Below, in pieces: positions 26,901-35,116 of a stretch of DNA of 58,707 bases. Position numbers and translations under genes: made by a program. The notes under the pieces are model-generated. The model was not told where the DNA came from and made no database searches. It saw only the letters and a list, made by a program, of their open reading frames with translations. Location of the stretch: contig CAYTIH010000011.1 in NCBI GenBank assembly GCA_964437825.1, positions 1-58,707 on the forward strand. The letters are read 5' to 3'. Source of the stretch: JBJFCE01 sp964437825. GTDB lineage: Bacteria > Bacillota > Clostridia > Lachnospirales > Lachnospiraceae. Numbering within the stretch: the stretch's first letter is position 1; every line of letters begins with the position of its first letter.

Positions 26901-27080
26901 ATAATCAAACAATGCATGCTCCGTTACGTATTCGTTTACGATTTTTACCATCGTGGGACGTGTCACCTTTAATCCGGAAAAAAAGCCCACTCCCAGCGCA
27001 ATAATCGACAGAATCGCTATATACCGGCTGAAGCTCCCCTTTATTTCTCTTAACGTAGTTCTCCTCATCATGGATTTCAT
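23934..27080 (-). CDS. Large FtsX-type ABC transporter permease with periplasmic-type coiled coil
   Basis: 1048 residues from ATG 27078-27080 (MKSMMRRTTLREIKGSF), AAAGGA upstream. One membrane helix near 20-42 is followed by a MacB-type outer domain. A long Glu/Gln/Ala-rich coiled coil then runs from about 245 to 510 with repeated AQEGLxQ and LETQKxEL heptads. The first FtsX helices come near 540-690 and a second outer domain with a further FtsX unit (VLVIGCAAALAFIVLYNLTNI) follows to the end. Such mechanotransmission permeases extrude lipids or peptides, or signal across the wall. It lies 13 bp after its ATPase gene. Confidence 0.88.
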   Translation of the reverse strand: MKSMMRRTTLREIKGSFSRYIAILSIIALGVGFFSGLKVTRPTMVKIVNEYVTEHALFDYRVLCSLGFESEDVEAFLRIEEVRAAEGSVFSDVLYRYGEDSSSKVASVHSLTEQINTQALKAGRMPEAANECVVDSNAFSEAAIGQQIIISEDNKEDTKELMTYDAYTIVGVVSSPAYLNFERGSSSIGNGIVSCFIYIPEEGFTFDYYSEIFIKLNEDRTIYSDTYENYIETYEDEVEEILKAQTDRRQQAVVLDAQTQIDEAQEEFDTATAQAWEELCDAEEKIQSAREEIDTAGEALAEQESTLEDAITQLTDGLSRLTEALDQLTDGSSRLAEGLLQAQAGLLEVQSGIAQYDTYLAAYEDMTAAGIPLESLPQEEYERYLTLTAGKAALAEQETQLTETISSLEAQKAELEIQKTELETQKEALSGQLSQAQEGLTQIADAYAELSQAQETLDENMAKYEEGLAEYQKQAADGQEEIEDARTKLDEMEDAEYYLLGRNTNVGYVCFESDSGIVEGIADVFPVFFFLVAALVCITTMNRMVEEQRTQIGVLKALGYSRYTIMGKYMIYSGSAAMIGCIIGFLGGCYIFPNVIWKVYGIMYSVGGSGYILDLPLALISIIVSLLCSIGTTWLSCKTMLGSVAAQLIRPKAPRNGKRILLERITFIWKHLKFLHKVSIRNIFRYKKRFFMMVIGISGCMALVLTGLGIHDSIADVVSEQYDNIQTYDISVTLREAPDQAMRDAFQEEMEPVLEESVYYMTTTVDVTYQGRMKSVNLIVPQDEQALSGFLHLFDEDGNEIPYPGGNEAVLSQKMAKKLKIRVGDTVTFRDSDMNEFTVTVTGICSNYVYNYIYISQDTYIGQKGKAPEYKSMWCNIREHADAHEVGTLIMENDNVASVSITADMVDRIDAMMSSLNYVIVLVIGCAAALAFIVLYNLTNINITERIREIATIKVLGFYPGETASYVFRENLVLTGIGAVVGIPLGVWLHRFVMDKIDIDAVSFQIKILPVSYIGGILLTFVFAMVVNAVMYFKLQKINMAESLKSIE

Positions 27081-27093
27081 AATGAAACGTCCT

Positions 27094-27798
27094 TTACCAT
27101 TCAATGTCCTCCACGGGCACAATATGATCATTCATACGCATATCGGTAACCATTCCGTTTTTTACCGTAATGATACGGTCTGCCATCGCCGTCAATGCCT
27201 GATTATGGGTAATGATCACTACGGTTTTCCCCGATTTCCGGCAGGTATCCTGCAGCAGTTTCAATACAGCCTTTCCTGTGTTGTAATCAAGCGCTCCGGT
27301 AGGCTCATCGCAAAGCAGCAGCTTCGGATTTTTGGCCAGCGCCCTTGCAATTGCCACACGCTGCTGCTCCCCGCCCGAAAGCTGCGCCGGGAAATTTCCT
27401 GCCCTGTCTTTTAAGCCCACTTCCGTCAGCACCTCCATGGCATCCATCGGCTCCTTGCAGATCTGTGCCGCCAGCTCGACATTTTCCAGCGCGGTCAAAT
27501 TTCCTACCAGATTATAAAACTGAAATACAAATCCAATATCATGCCGGCGATAGGTTGTCAATCTCTTCTGACTGTATTTCGAGATTTCATTGCCGTCCAG
27601 AAGCACTGTCCCCTCCGTCAGAGTATCCATACCTCCCAGAATATTCAGAATCGTAGTTTTTCCTGCGCCTGAGGCTCCGACAATGACGCAGAACTCGCCT
27701 TTTTCAATTTCAAAATTCACACTGCGAAGCGCCTCAATATCAACCTCGCCCATATGATATGTTTTTTTCACATCCTTAAATTCTACAAATGCACTCAT
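27094..27798 (-). CDS. LolD/MacB-type ABC ATPase
   Basis: 234 residues: Walker A GASGAGKTT, signature LSGGEQQRVAIARAL, Walker B LLLCDEPTGALDYNTG, His in ITHNQ. The LDYNTG variant after Walker B is common in this family. Partner of the large permease that follows. Its leader contains CGCAGAAATGAGATAAATTATG, related to the dispersed leader motif but with a weak Shine-Dalgarno. Confidence 0.92.
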   Translation of the reverse strand: MSAFVEFKDVKKTYHMGEVDIEALRSVNFEIEKGEFCVIVGASGAGKTTILNILGGMDTLTEGTVLLDGNEISKYSQKRLTTYRRHDIGFVFQFYNLVGNLTALENVELAAQICKEPMDAMEVLTEVGLKDRAGNFPAQLSGGEQQRVAIARALAKNPKLLLCDEPTGALDYNTGKAVLKLLQDTCRKSGKTVVIITHNQALTAMADRIITVKNGMVTDMRMNDHIVPVEDIEW

Positions 27799-27866
27799 AA
27801 TTTATCTCATTTCTGCGCAGTATCTTATGTTTCATGCAATGTTTATGCAGCCGCAAATCCGCCGGG

Positions 27867-28310
27867 TCACTCTTCCTCCATCATCTCGTCCAGATATCCT
27901 CGGTCCCACAACAGGATTTTCAGCTTTTTTGCCGCCTCAACAGCCGGCTTTGTAAAATACTGATTCGTCAATACCGCTCCCACCATCCGGTCATAGTAAT
28001 CCCGGCCAGCATATGCTTCCTGCACTGCTTTCACTCCTACCGGCGTAGTATATGCTTTACACTGAATGGCATAAGTCACTCCGTCCTTTTCCGCCAGAAT
28101 GTCCACGCCATAGTCCCCGCTGCCTTTTGTGACCTCAACCTCACAAAATCCCCGCTTTGAAAGCAGCTCCGCACAAAAATATTCAAATTCATGCCCCTCC
28201 ATCTCGTCCATTATGGAGGATCTTACATGATGCCGCCTGTAAAAAACTGCTGCCGCAGCTATCAGAAGCAGAATCACAATCAAAATGGCCAACCCTATGT
28301 ATGTTATCAT
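27867..28310 (-). CDS. Membrane-anchored Mrr-like (PD-(D/E)xK) protein
   Basis: 147 residues. A single N-terminal helix (residues 2-24) is followed by a restriction-endonuclease-like domain: EMEGHEFEYFCAELLSKRGF, then GDYGVDILAEKDG and IQCKAY, which hold the D...QxK catalytic set. Such small TM-Mrr proteins are widespread in Firmicutes. The substrate is unknown and there is no methyltransferase nearby, so it is not a classical restriction system. Confidence 0.85.
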   Translation of the reverse strand: MITYIGLAILIVILLLIAAAAVFYRRHHVRSSIMDEMEGHEFEYFCAELLSKRGFCEVEVTKGSGDYGVDILAEKDGVTYAIQCKAYTTPVGVKAVQEAYAGRDYYDRMVGAVLTNQYFTKPAVEAAKKLKILLWDRGYLDEMMEEE

Positions 28311-28356
28311 GGTATTCCCTGCGTACTTTGATCAGTTCGTCTCTCCTCTCCGGTCC

Positions 28357-28830
28357 TCATCTGCGCTTTCCGGTCATGGACTCAACCTCCAGCTGAAACA
28401 CGGTTGTCGCCTCCAGCACCTTTTCATTAAAAACATAGGTTCTGTCTAGGCCGTGGTACTGTCCCATCAAAAGCTCCAACGCCGCTTTTTTCTCCCCGGA
28501 CTTCAGCAGTGATAATCTGCCATGCCCGATGACACTTTCATATTTCATGGTACAGTGGCATCCGTCCTCACGCTCCGCAAGCACAAGCTCATGACCGCAG
28601 TCCATTTCAAAGGACGCTCTCGGATCTGCCTTCATCAGTTGGTATTTATGTCCCTCCGATGCACCGTGAAAAAATAATGTGACCTTTTCATCCTTTACCT
28701 GTATTCCGAAATTCAACGGCAAAATATAAGGATATTCCTCATCATGCAATGCCAGACGGCATACATCACATTTATGCATGATTCCTACAAGCTCATTAAA
28801 ATCCGTAATTTCCCTGTCATGTCTACGCAT
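28357..28830 (-). CDS. Pyridoxamine 5'-phosphate oxidase-fold flavoprotein (NimA-like)
   Basis: 157 residues. The split-barrel fold is suggested by CRLALHDEEYPYILPLNFG, then LFFHGASEGHKYQLMKADPRASFEMD, typical of the FMN-binding PNPOx/5-nitroimidazole-reductase-like family. RBS AAGGGA. The true substrate is unknown. The region upstream contains three consecutive strong hairpins. Confidence 0.8.
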   Translation of the reverse strand: MRRHDREITDFNELVGIMHKCDVCRLALHDEEYPYILPLNFGIQVKDEKVTLFFHGASEGHKYQLMKADPRASFEMDCGHELVLAEREDGCHCTMKYESVIGHGRLSLLKSGEKKAALELLMGQYHGLDRTYVFNEKVLEATTVFQLEVESMTGKRR

Positions 28831-28966
28831 AGCTGCCTTGTCCCTTCATTTCTAAATTCTTCCATACTCATGCTCTTATCATGAACACTCCCGTTCTCAT
28901 CCGGTAAGAGAGCATGCTTTTTCGTACATATTAATCCCCATTCCGGAGCGTCAGCAACGGGGCGGC

Positions 28967-29071
28967 GGGAAATCCGCGAAAGCGGTTTCCCGTCTGCCAT
29001 CAGGGCTATTTGTGACGCTCCTGCACAAATAGCTGTGTGAAAAATCAGCATATCAATGTGATTTTTCACAC
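28967..29071. repeat. Cluster of three perfect hairpins in an intergenic region
   Basis: Stems: GGGAAATCCGC/GCGGTTTCCC (28967-28991), GCTATTTGTG/CACAAATAGC (29005-29033) and GTGTGAAAAATCA/TGATTTTTCACAC (29035-29071). The last one resembles the TGTGAAAAATCAGC segment at 46576-46591 upstream of fabK. The 355-bp gap 28831-29185 holds nothing else except a plausible plus-strand promoter (TTGTTT 29119-29124, TATAAT 29141-29146). Confidence 0.75.
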
Positions 29072-29185
29072 TACCTATATTATAATAAATTTTCAGCGAA
29101 AGAAACCATCTTGTCCTATTGTTTCGAAAAATTTTAGGTTTATAATGAAGATACACATGATGCCAAACAATCGGGTGATACCAAG

Positions 29186-29371
29186 ATGAACAATAATTCA
29201 TTTAATTATAAGAGAATTGCAGAAGGATATGCAAAGGATCGCCCTTTTTTACATCCGGAAGTAATCAAGCGCATAAAAGAGGATCTGAAGATAACGACGG
29301 ATTTTTGCAACGGTCTGGATGTCGGATGCGGTGCAGGGCTGTCGACAGAAGCGCTGAAGCGTAATTTTTGA
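29186..29371 (+). pseudogene. N-terminal fragment of a SAM-dependent methyltransferase
   Basis: 61 residues: NYKRIAEGYAKDRPFLHPEV, then the SAM-binding motif I region GLDVGCGAGLSTEAL, then KRNF and stop. Whole members of this class-I family are about 250 residues. After the stop another frame gives only TDIAGI before unrelated sequence, so the rest of the gene is lost. It converges on spmB. A promoter remains upstream. Confidence 0.75.
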
Positions 29372-29445
29372 CGGATATCGCTGGTATTTACAATTACTGC
29401 CCGTATCATAAGTATCATAAAATCTGCATTTTGCGGGCAATCCTA

Positions 29446-29982
29446 TCAGACCATCATTCCCGCAATCACCACGCTTGCCACAATCCCGGCAGCCGTTGCT
29501 GCCAGCGCACCCGGCAAAGTCCATCTGGTCTTTGTGATCTTTGCTGCAAGGAAATAAACGGACATGGTATAGAAAATCGTTTCCGTACAGGATAACAATA
29601 GTGACGTCAGCATTCCGATATAGGTATCCGTTCCGTATTGCTTGAACATATCAAGCGCAAGTCCGGTTGCCGCAGAAGAAGAGAACATACGAATAAAAAT
29701 CAGCGGCATCAGCTGTGAGGGCAGACCCAGTCTGTCCGTTATGCCGCTGAACAGACTGCTGATCAGATCGAGGAACCCGGAAGCACGCAGGATTCCTACC
29801 GCCACCATCAGCCCGATCAGGGTGGGCATAATATGAATCACCGTATGGAAGCCGTCCGCAGCCCCCTTCACAAAATCCTCATAGACATTTTTCTTTGCCG
29901 CAAGCCCTTCGGCCACTACATAGAAAATAATAACCGGAATAATAATATTGGAAATATTGGCAAGCAGATTTGCAAAATTCAT
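29446..29982 (-). CDS. spmB: Spore maturation protein B
   Basis: 178 residues, integral membrane protein of the nucleoside-recognition (Gate) family. The motifs GAADGFHTVIHIMPTLIGLMVAVGILRASG and MFSSSAATGLALDMF are characteristic of SpmB. In Bacillus it works with SpmA in spore-core dehydration and heat resistance. 38 bp separate it from spmA. Supports an endospore-forming host. Confidence 0.93.
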   Translation of the reverse strand: MNFANLLANISNIIIPVIIFYVVAEGLAAKKNVYEDFVKGAADGFHTVIHIMPTLIGLMVAVGILRASGFLDLISSLFSGITDRLGLPSQLMPLIFIRMFSSSAATGLALDMFKQYGTDTYIGMLTSLLLSCTETIFYTMSVYFLAAKITKTRWTLPGALAATAAGIVASVVIAGMMV

Positions 29983-30020
29983 GATCTAAACCGCTCCTCT
30001 TTCAGACAATCCGATACGCC

Positions 30021-30653
30021 TTACAGCTGTCCGCTTCTTCTGTCTTTTTTGGACAGAATCAGAGCGGCAATGACTCCTACAGCGGTAGAAATCATTGTAG
30101 CCAGAATTGCCGGCGCTATAATCGCCGCTGGTTTTACAGAGCCGTACTGGCTGCGATACGCAATCATATTGACCGGAACCAGCTGAAGGGATGAAATATT
30201 CAGTACCAGAAACACACACATCTCCTTCGACGCCCATTGGGAACGTTCCTGCCATTGCCCCGGATATTTTCTTTTGCAATTTTCCGTATGTAACTCCTGC
30301 AATGCCTCCATTGCCTTTAATCCGGCCGGCGTGCATGCCCAGCCAAGCCCCAGAATATTGGCAATGATATTGGTGGATATATATTCTCTCGCTTTATGTT
30401 CTCTGGGAATATCCGGAAACAGCCAGGACAGCACGGGATTCAAAAGCCGGTTAAGCCTTTCAATAATGCCCGCATCGGTGGCAATTTCCATCAGCCCCAC
30501 CCATAGCGACATGACGCCCGTCATGGTTATGCACAACGTCACGGCTTCTTTTGCGGACTCCAGCGCCGCATCCGTTACGGCTTCCATATGGCCGGTCAAC
30601 GCACCATAAACAACCCCTATGAGAATCATAAAGCCCCAGATTTTATTTAACAT
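30021..30653 (-). CDS. spmA: Spore maturation protein A
   Basis: 210 residues, membrane protein: MTGVMSLWVGLMEIATDAGII and NILGLGWACTPAGLKAMEAL are SpmA landmarks. Partner of spmB. Its start codon overlaps the end of a 45-codon ORF upstream, which itself overlaps the kinase gene. Confidence 0.93.
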   Translation of the reverse strand: MLNKIWGFMILIGVVYGALTGHMEAVTDAALESAKEAVTLCITMTGVMSLWVGLMEIATDAGIIERLNRLLNPVLSWLFPDIPREHKAREYISTNIIANILGLGWACTPAGLKAMEALQELHTENCKRKYPGQWQERSQWASKEMCVFLVLNISSLQLVPVNMIAYRSQYGSVKPAAIIAPAILATMISTAVGVIAALILSKKDRRSGQL

Positions 30654-30784
30654 ATCGTTCGCCGTACCTTTTGCCGTTTTCCTTCTCCGTTGTTATACTG
30701 TACGTGGAAGGGCCCGTCCTTATGCGAACATTTTAAGTCCAGGTAAATCGATATCATCCTCTTTTCCGTCAAAAGCTCCGGCAT
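30647..30784 (-). CDS. Small ORF translationally coupled on both sides
   Basis: 45 codons. The ATG (30782-30784) overlaps the stop of the kinase gene as TGATG, and its TAA (30647-30649) lies inside the first codons of spmA. The peptide is hydrophilic (ISIYLDLKCSHKDGPFHVQ in the middle) with a strongly basic tail ending RRTIC. No known domain, and no Shine-Dalgarno of its own. The tight coupling on both ends argues for translation; a remnant of a larger gene is possible. Confidence 0.45.
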   Translation of the reverse strand: MPELLTEKRMISIYLDLKCSHKDGPFHVQYNNGEGKRQKVRRTIC

Positions 30785-31446
30785 CACGTCAGGCAATAGG
30801 GTACCACGATACATCCTTCTCTGATCCGAAACCTTTCGAAATAGGCATTTTCCTTTGGAATCCACTCCTCTCGAAACCGTTCCAGCATCTCATCCCCGTT
30901 CCGCTCCCTGATATTCTGAAGCTGTCTTTCCGGAGCGCTTTCCGTAAAGACTCTGAGCGCATAGATATCCCCAAAATATGGATGCAGACTGTAGGAGCCT
31001 TCAACGATATTCAGCTGCCTGAACGGAATCCGTATCTGTGATGAGATCTTTCCTGCCTGACAGTCATAGGGTCTGTATAGAACGTCCTCTTTCCTTCGGA
31101 CAGGCAAAAGCACTTCTTCCCTGAATCTCTCATAATCCACATTTCCGCCAATTTCGGAAAGTCTCTCCGGCGTCCGTTTATATGCCGGCAGAAAAAAATC
31201 ATCCATATGAAAGAGATTACAGTCAAACTGCTCCTTCAAATAGTATCCCAGCGTAGTCTTTCCGGTTGCACACATACCGTCAATTCCTACAAATACGGGC
31301 TTTCCGCTCCGTTCGGAGCATTCCTGACCGCGACGCGCGGCCACATCCTCTTTCTCTTGATGCTCTGTCTCCTGCAGCAGCCTCAGCACCTCTTTTGTTA
31401 CCGGCTTGAATCTTTCTTTACATGCCTGCGTAATCTTTAACTGCAT
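30784..31446 (-). CDS. Uridine-kinase-like P-loop protein
   Basis: 220 residues. P-loop GIDGMCATGKTT near residue 55, then FHMDDFFLP (the lid/Asp-bearing motif of uridine kinases) and a YRPYDCQAG substrate segment. The N-terminal 50 residues are a separate charged helix. Probably phosphorylates a nucleoside or small sugar alcohol; substrate not certain. In line with the small ORF and spmAB. Confidence 0.75.
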   Translation of the reverse strand: MQLKITQACKERFKPVTKEVLRLLQETEHQEKEDVAARRGQECSERSGKPVFVGIDGMCATGKTTLGYYLKEQFDCNLFHMDDFFLPAYKRTPERLSEIGGNVDYERFREEVLLPVRRKEDVLYRPYDCQAGKISSQIRIPFRQLNIVEGSYSLHPYFGDIYALRVFTESAPERQLQNIRERNGDEMLERFREEWIPKENAYFERFRIREGCIVVPYCLT

Positions 31447-31468
31447 CCCTGCGCCTCTCCCTTATCTG

Positions 31469-33250
31469 TTACGCAATATCCTCCATCTGCGCCGTATATA
31501 ATTGATAATAATATCCCTTCTTTGCCATCAGCTCTTCATGCGTGCCGCATTCCATGATACCGCCCTGATCAATATACATGATCTTATCGCAATTCTTGAT
31601 CGTGGACAACCTGTGCGCAATGATAAAGGAGGTTCTGCCCTGCAGCATCGCATTTAACCCCTGCTGCAACGCCTTTTCCGTCTGAACATCAATACTGGAG
31701 GTCGCCTCGTCCAGCACCAGAATGGACGGCTCGGACAGCAGTGTCCTCGCGAAGGAGATTAACTGCTTCTGTCCCTGGGATAACAGGGAGCCTCTTTCTT
31801 TTACCTCGGTTTGATAACCGTCCGGCATCCTGCTGATAAACGCATCCGCGCATACAGTCCTGCTCGCTCTGATGATTTCCGCCTCCGTTGCGTTCAGCTT
31901 GCCATAGCGGATATTATCTTCAATCGTACCGGAAAAAATAAAGCTATCCTGCAGCATAATACCCATCTGGGATCGAAGGGAATGAAGCGTTACCTTTGAT
32001 ATATCCTGATCGTCGATCAGAACCCTGCCCTCGTTCACATTATAGAATCTGGAAATCAGATTCACTATCGTACTTTTTCCGGCTCCCGTCGGTCCTACCA
32101 GCGCAATGCTTTCACCCGGATTGACCGTAAATGAAACATCCCTTAATACCGTTTTGTCCTCCTCATAGCCAAAGGATACATGTTCAAAGGTCACCTTTCC
32201 TTTGATCGGCTTCATGGGAATGGCGTCCGGTGCATCATCCACAGTAACCGGCTCATCCAAGGTTTCAAAAATCCGTTCCAAATACGCAATATTGTTGATA
32301 AAATTATTAAAGATATTGCCAAGGTTCATAATGGGCTGCCAGAAGGTCGCCGCATAGCTGGAAACTGCTACAATCGTTCCGACCGACTTATTTCCCTGAC
32401 CAAAGATGACCATTCCGAAGATAAAAATGGCCGCTCTGACCAGAACCGATATGCTGTCAATCCCGGGCCATACGAGGTTACTGTATTTAACAGCCTCCAT
32501 CCAGGTTCCCCTGCATTTTCCGGAGAGATGTTCAAAAATCTCCGCATTTTCATCCTCTCTTGCAAAGATCTGCGTAATTCTGGCGCCCACAATATTTTCC
32601 TGAAGATAAGCATTCAGGTTGGAATTCTTATTGGACACTTCCTGCCACGCCCTTCTCTGACGCTTCTTAATATACATCATGAATACCGCAAGAATCGGTA
32701 CGCCGGCCATAACCACCAGCGACAGCTTAACATCCACACAGAACATGAAGATCACGATAAAGACCAGATTCAAACTCTCCAGCACTACGTTGATAAGTCC
32801 GTTGGACAGCATGTCGGAAACGGAATTTACGTAATTGACCACGCGAATCAGGATCTTTCCATGCGGTCTGTCATCATAATACTGAAAGGGCAGCTTCTGA
32901 AGATGACCGAAAAGATCCTTCCTGATATCATAAATCATATCCTGTCCGACTCCCACCATAATTCTGGAGCGAATCGTAATGAAAACAACGCTGATGACAT
33001 AGGTTAAAATCAATACTCCCACCAATAGCAGCAGCAGCCTTTCATCCTTGTCCGGAATGGCCTCATCAAGTGCCCGCTGCACGATGATGGGCGAAAAAAG
33101 GCTGGCAATACCGCCGATTGCACTTAGGATAATCGCCAATATCATTTTTTTCAAATATTTTTTTACATAGACGGAAGCGCGAAGCAGATGACGGAAATCA
33201 AAGGGAGTTTCCAGAGCTTCGTCTTCTTTATAGGTATTTCTGGCAGCCAT
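31469..33250 (-). CDS. ABC exporter half-transporter, non-canonical signature subunit
   Basis: 593 residues: six-helix membrane domain (about 35-330) then an ATPase with Walker A GPTGAGKST, Walker B ILVLDEATSSID (catalytic Glu present) and switch His. The signature reads LSQGQKQ instead of LSGGQ. Two bases separate it from the upstream half-transporter. The deviation is typical of heterodimeric exporters such as BmrCD or TM287/288, in which one ATP site is degenerate. Substrate (drug, lipid or peptide) unknown. Confidence 0.92.
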   Translation of the reverse strand: MAARNTYKEDEALETPFDFRHLLRASVYVKKYLKKMILAIILSAIGGIASLFSPIIVQRALDEAIPDKDERLLLLLVGVLILTYVISVVFITIRSRIMVGVGQDMIYDIRKDLFGHLQKLPFQYYDDRPHGKILIRVVNYVNSVSDMLSNGLINVVLESLNLVFIVIFMFCVDVKLSLVVMAGVPILAVFMMYIKKRQRRAWQEVSNKNSNLNAYLQENIVGARITQIFAREDENAEIFEHLSGKCRGTWMEAVKYSNLVWPGIDSISVLVRAAIFIFGMVIFGQGNKSVGTIVAVSSYAATFWQPIMNLGNIFNNFINNIAYLERIFETLDEPVTVDDAPDAIPMKPIKGKVTFEHVSFGYEEDKTVLRDVSFTVNPGESIALVGPTGAGKSTIVNLISRFYNVNEGRVLIDDQDISKVTLHSLRSQMGIMLQDSFIFSGTIEDNIRYGKLNATEAEIIRASRTVCADAFISRMPDGYQTEVKERGSLLSQGQKQLISFARTLLSEPSILVLDEATSSIDVQTEKALQQGLNAMLQGRTSFIIAHRLSTIKNCDKIMYIDQGGIMECGTHEELMAKKGYYYQLYTAQMEDIA

Positions 33251-33252
33251 CG

Positions 33253-35016
33253 TTATTCCTCCCCTCCGGTTTGTAATTTTACCAGCTCATAATAATAGCC
33301 CCGCTTTGCAATTAATTCTTCGTGCGTACCGGACTCTGTAATTTCTCCGTTTTGAAGCACCAGAATTTTATCCGCAAATTTTGTTGTGGAAATACGCTGT
33401 GCAATAATAATCTTCGTGCAGGGAAAATCCAGTTCTTTTAAGCTGTGCTGAATCTGCTTCTCCGTTTCCAAATCCACTGCGGAGGTCGTATCATCCAGAA
33501 TCAGAATCGCCGGTCTGACCGCAAGCGCTCTTGCAAGGGAGATTCTCTGCTTTTGTCCGCCGGAAAGTCCGACGCCGCGCTCACCGACAATCGTATCATA
33601 GCCCTCCGGCATTTTTGCAATAAAATCGGACGCCGCAGAATACCTTGCATACTTAACAACCTCATCCTGAGAGATATGACTGTCCCCATAAGCAATGTTT
33701 CCGTCGATGGAATCCGAATAAAGAAGTACATCCTGCGTTGCCAGTCCGATATTCTTCCGAAGCTGGTGAATCTTCATATCCCTGACATTAATGTCATCCA
33801 CCAGTACCTCGCCTTCCGTCGGCTCATAGAATCTGGGAATCAGCTGTATCAGCGAAGTTTTTCCGCAGCCGGTCTCTCCCATAATGGCAACGGTCTGCCC
33901 CGGATTTGCCGTAAAAGAAATATTGGCCAGAATCGGCAGATTACCGTCCTCATAACGGAAGCTGACATTCCTGAATTCTACCTTGCCCCGGAAGCGCCCA
34001 GGCAGGTCCACAGCCTCCGGTTTATCCACGATTTCCGCCTCGGAATCATAGATTTCCATTACCTTTCCGGCGGCTGCGGAAAAGCGCTGAAATTCATTCA
34101 TAACAGAGCCCAGCTGTCTCATCGGATTTGTAATTGCCCAGATCAGACCGGAAAATGCCACATATTCTCCCATCGAAATCTGATCGTGGATCAGGAACAT
34201 ACCTCCCACCACCAGCAATACCACCGGAAGGAGGTTTGCCAGAGTCTCCACATAGGGGAAATAATCAAGCCAGGTCAGAGCCGTCTTTTTATTGGTGACG
34301 GAATAGTCCGTATTGCAGGCATCAAACCGTTTGATTTCATACTCCTCTCTGGCAAACGCTTTGACCACACGGTTTCCGGAAATATTTTCCTGTGCCGCAG
34401 TATTCATCTGTGCAAGCTTTTCACGAAGCGCCGCATGCATCGGAGCCACTTTGTTTCGAAACAGCACGATGACCAAAAAGATAAAGGGCGCGATCGCCAG
34501 CAGGCTAAGCGCAAGGCGTACGTCCATATAAATGAAGTAAACGGCAGTAGCGCCCACCAAAGAGCATGCTTCCACAATCATACGAATTACCCATGCCACC
34601 ATATGTCTGACCGCATCCAGATCCCCGGTTAATCTGGTCATCAAGTCCCCGGTACGGTAGGTATTATAAAATTTCATATCCTGTCGCTCAATCTTATCAA
34701 ACAGGAAATTACGTACCCTGAACAAAACGCTCTGGGATACATGCTCATATGCCATGCAGGACAAATAGACCAAAAGCGTTCTGATAAAGGTCAGCGCAAC
34801 CATGGCAAGGATAAGCTCATAAAACAAGCTCCTCCTGTTTGCCATATTCCAAGCTGCATCTTTCCCCGTTAAAAACAGATCAATCAGCTTCTGTGATATG
34901 TAGGGCACCGTAAGCTGCATAAAATTGTATAAAATGGTTCCGAGAATACCCAGCCCATAGAGCAGACGCTGTCCCTTCATATTATCCCAAAGCCATTGTA
35001 TTTTAGTTCTCGGCAT
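33253..35016 (-). CDS. ABC exporter half-transporter, degenerate Walker B subunit
   Basis: 587 residues from ATG 35014-35016 with GGAG 6 bp upstream. Membrane domain about 20-320; ATPase with Walker A GETGCGKTS, canonical signature LSGGQKQRISLARAL but Walker B ILILDDTTSAVD, where the catalytic Glu is Asp. This complements the partner protein: its Asp and the partner's SQGQ would sit in the same inactive site. The leader carries the dispersed AGAAATGGAG motif and strong hairpins. Confidence 0.92.
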   Translation of the reverse strand: MPRTKIQWLWDNMKGQRLLYGLGILGTILYNFMQLTVPYISQKLIDLFLTGKDAAWNMANRRSLFYELILAMVALTFIRTLLVYLSCMAYEHVSQSVLFRVRNFLFDKIERQDMKFYNTYRTGDLMTRLTGDLDAVRHMVAWVIRMIVEACSLVGATAVYFIYMDVRLALSLLAIAPFIFLVIVLFRNKVAPMHAALREKLAQMNTAAQENISGNRVVKAFAREEYEIKRFDACNTDYSVTNKKTALTWLDYFPYVETLANLLPVVLLVVGGMFLIHDQISMGEYVAFSGLIWAITNPMRQLGSVMNEFQRFSAAAGKVMEIYDSEAEIVDKPEAVDLPGRFRGKVEFRNVSFRYEDGNLPILANISFTANPGQTVAIMGETGCGKTSLIQLIPRFYEPTEGEVLVDDINVRDMKIHQLRKNIGLATQDVLLYSDSIDGNIAYGDSHISQDEVVKYARYSAASDFIAKMPEGYDTIVGERGVGLSGGQKQRISLARALAVRPAILILDDTTSAVDLETEKQIQHSLKELDFPCTKIIIAQRISTTKFADKILVLQNGEITESGTHEELIAKRGYYYELVKLQTGGEE

Positions 35017-35022
35017 TTTTAT

Positions 35023-35116
35023 CTCCATTTCTGCGCCGCTCTTTGCGCATAACAAGTTTGCTGTCAAGCAGCGCGCAGACACAAACTTAAGATTGAAAAA
35101 TTCATTTTTCAATCTT
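35023..35116 (-). repeat. Leader repeat/hairpin element before the ABC exporter operon
   Basis: In the minus-strand sense: a 13-bp perfect stem with 2-nt loop (35089-35101 with 35104-35116, AAGATTGAAAAAT type), then the pair AAGTTTG/CAAACTT, then TCTGCGC which can pair with GCGCAGA right before ATGGAG. The last pairing could occlude the ribosome-binding site. Shares AGAAATGGAG with the leaders at 13.4, 40.1 and 46.5 kb. Confidence 0.65.
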
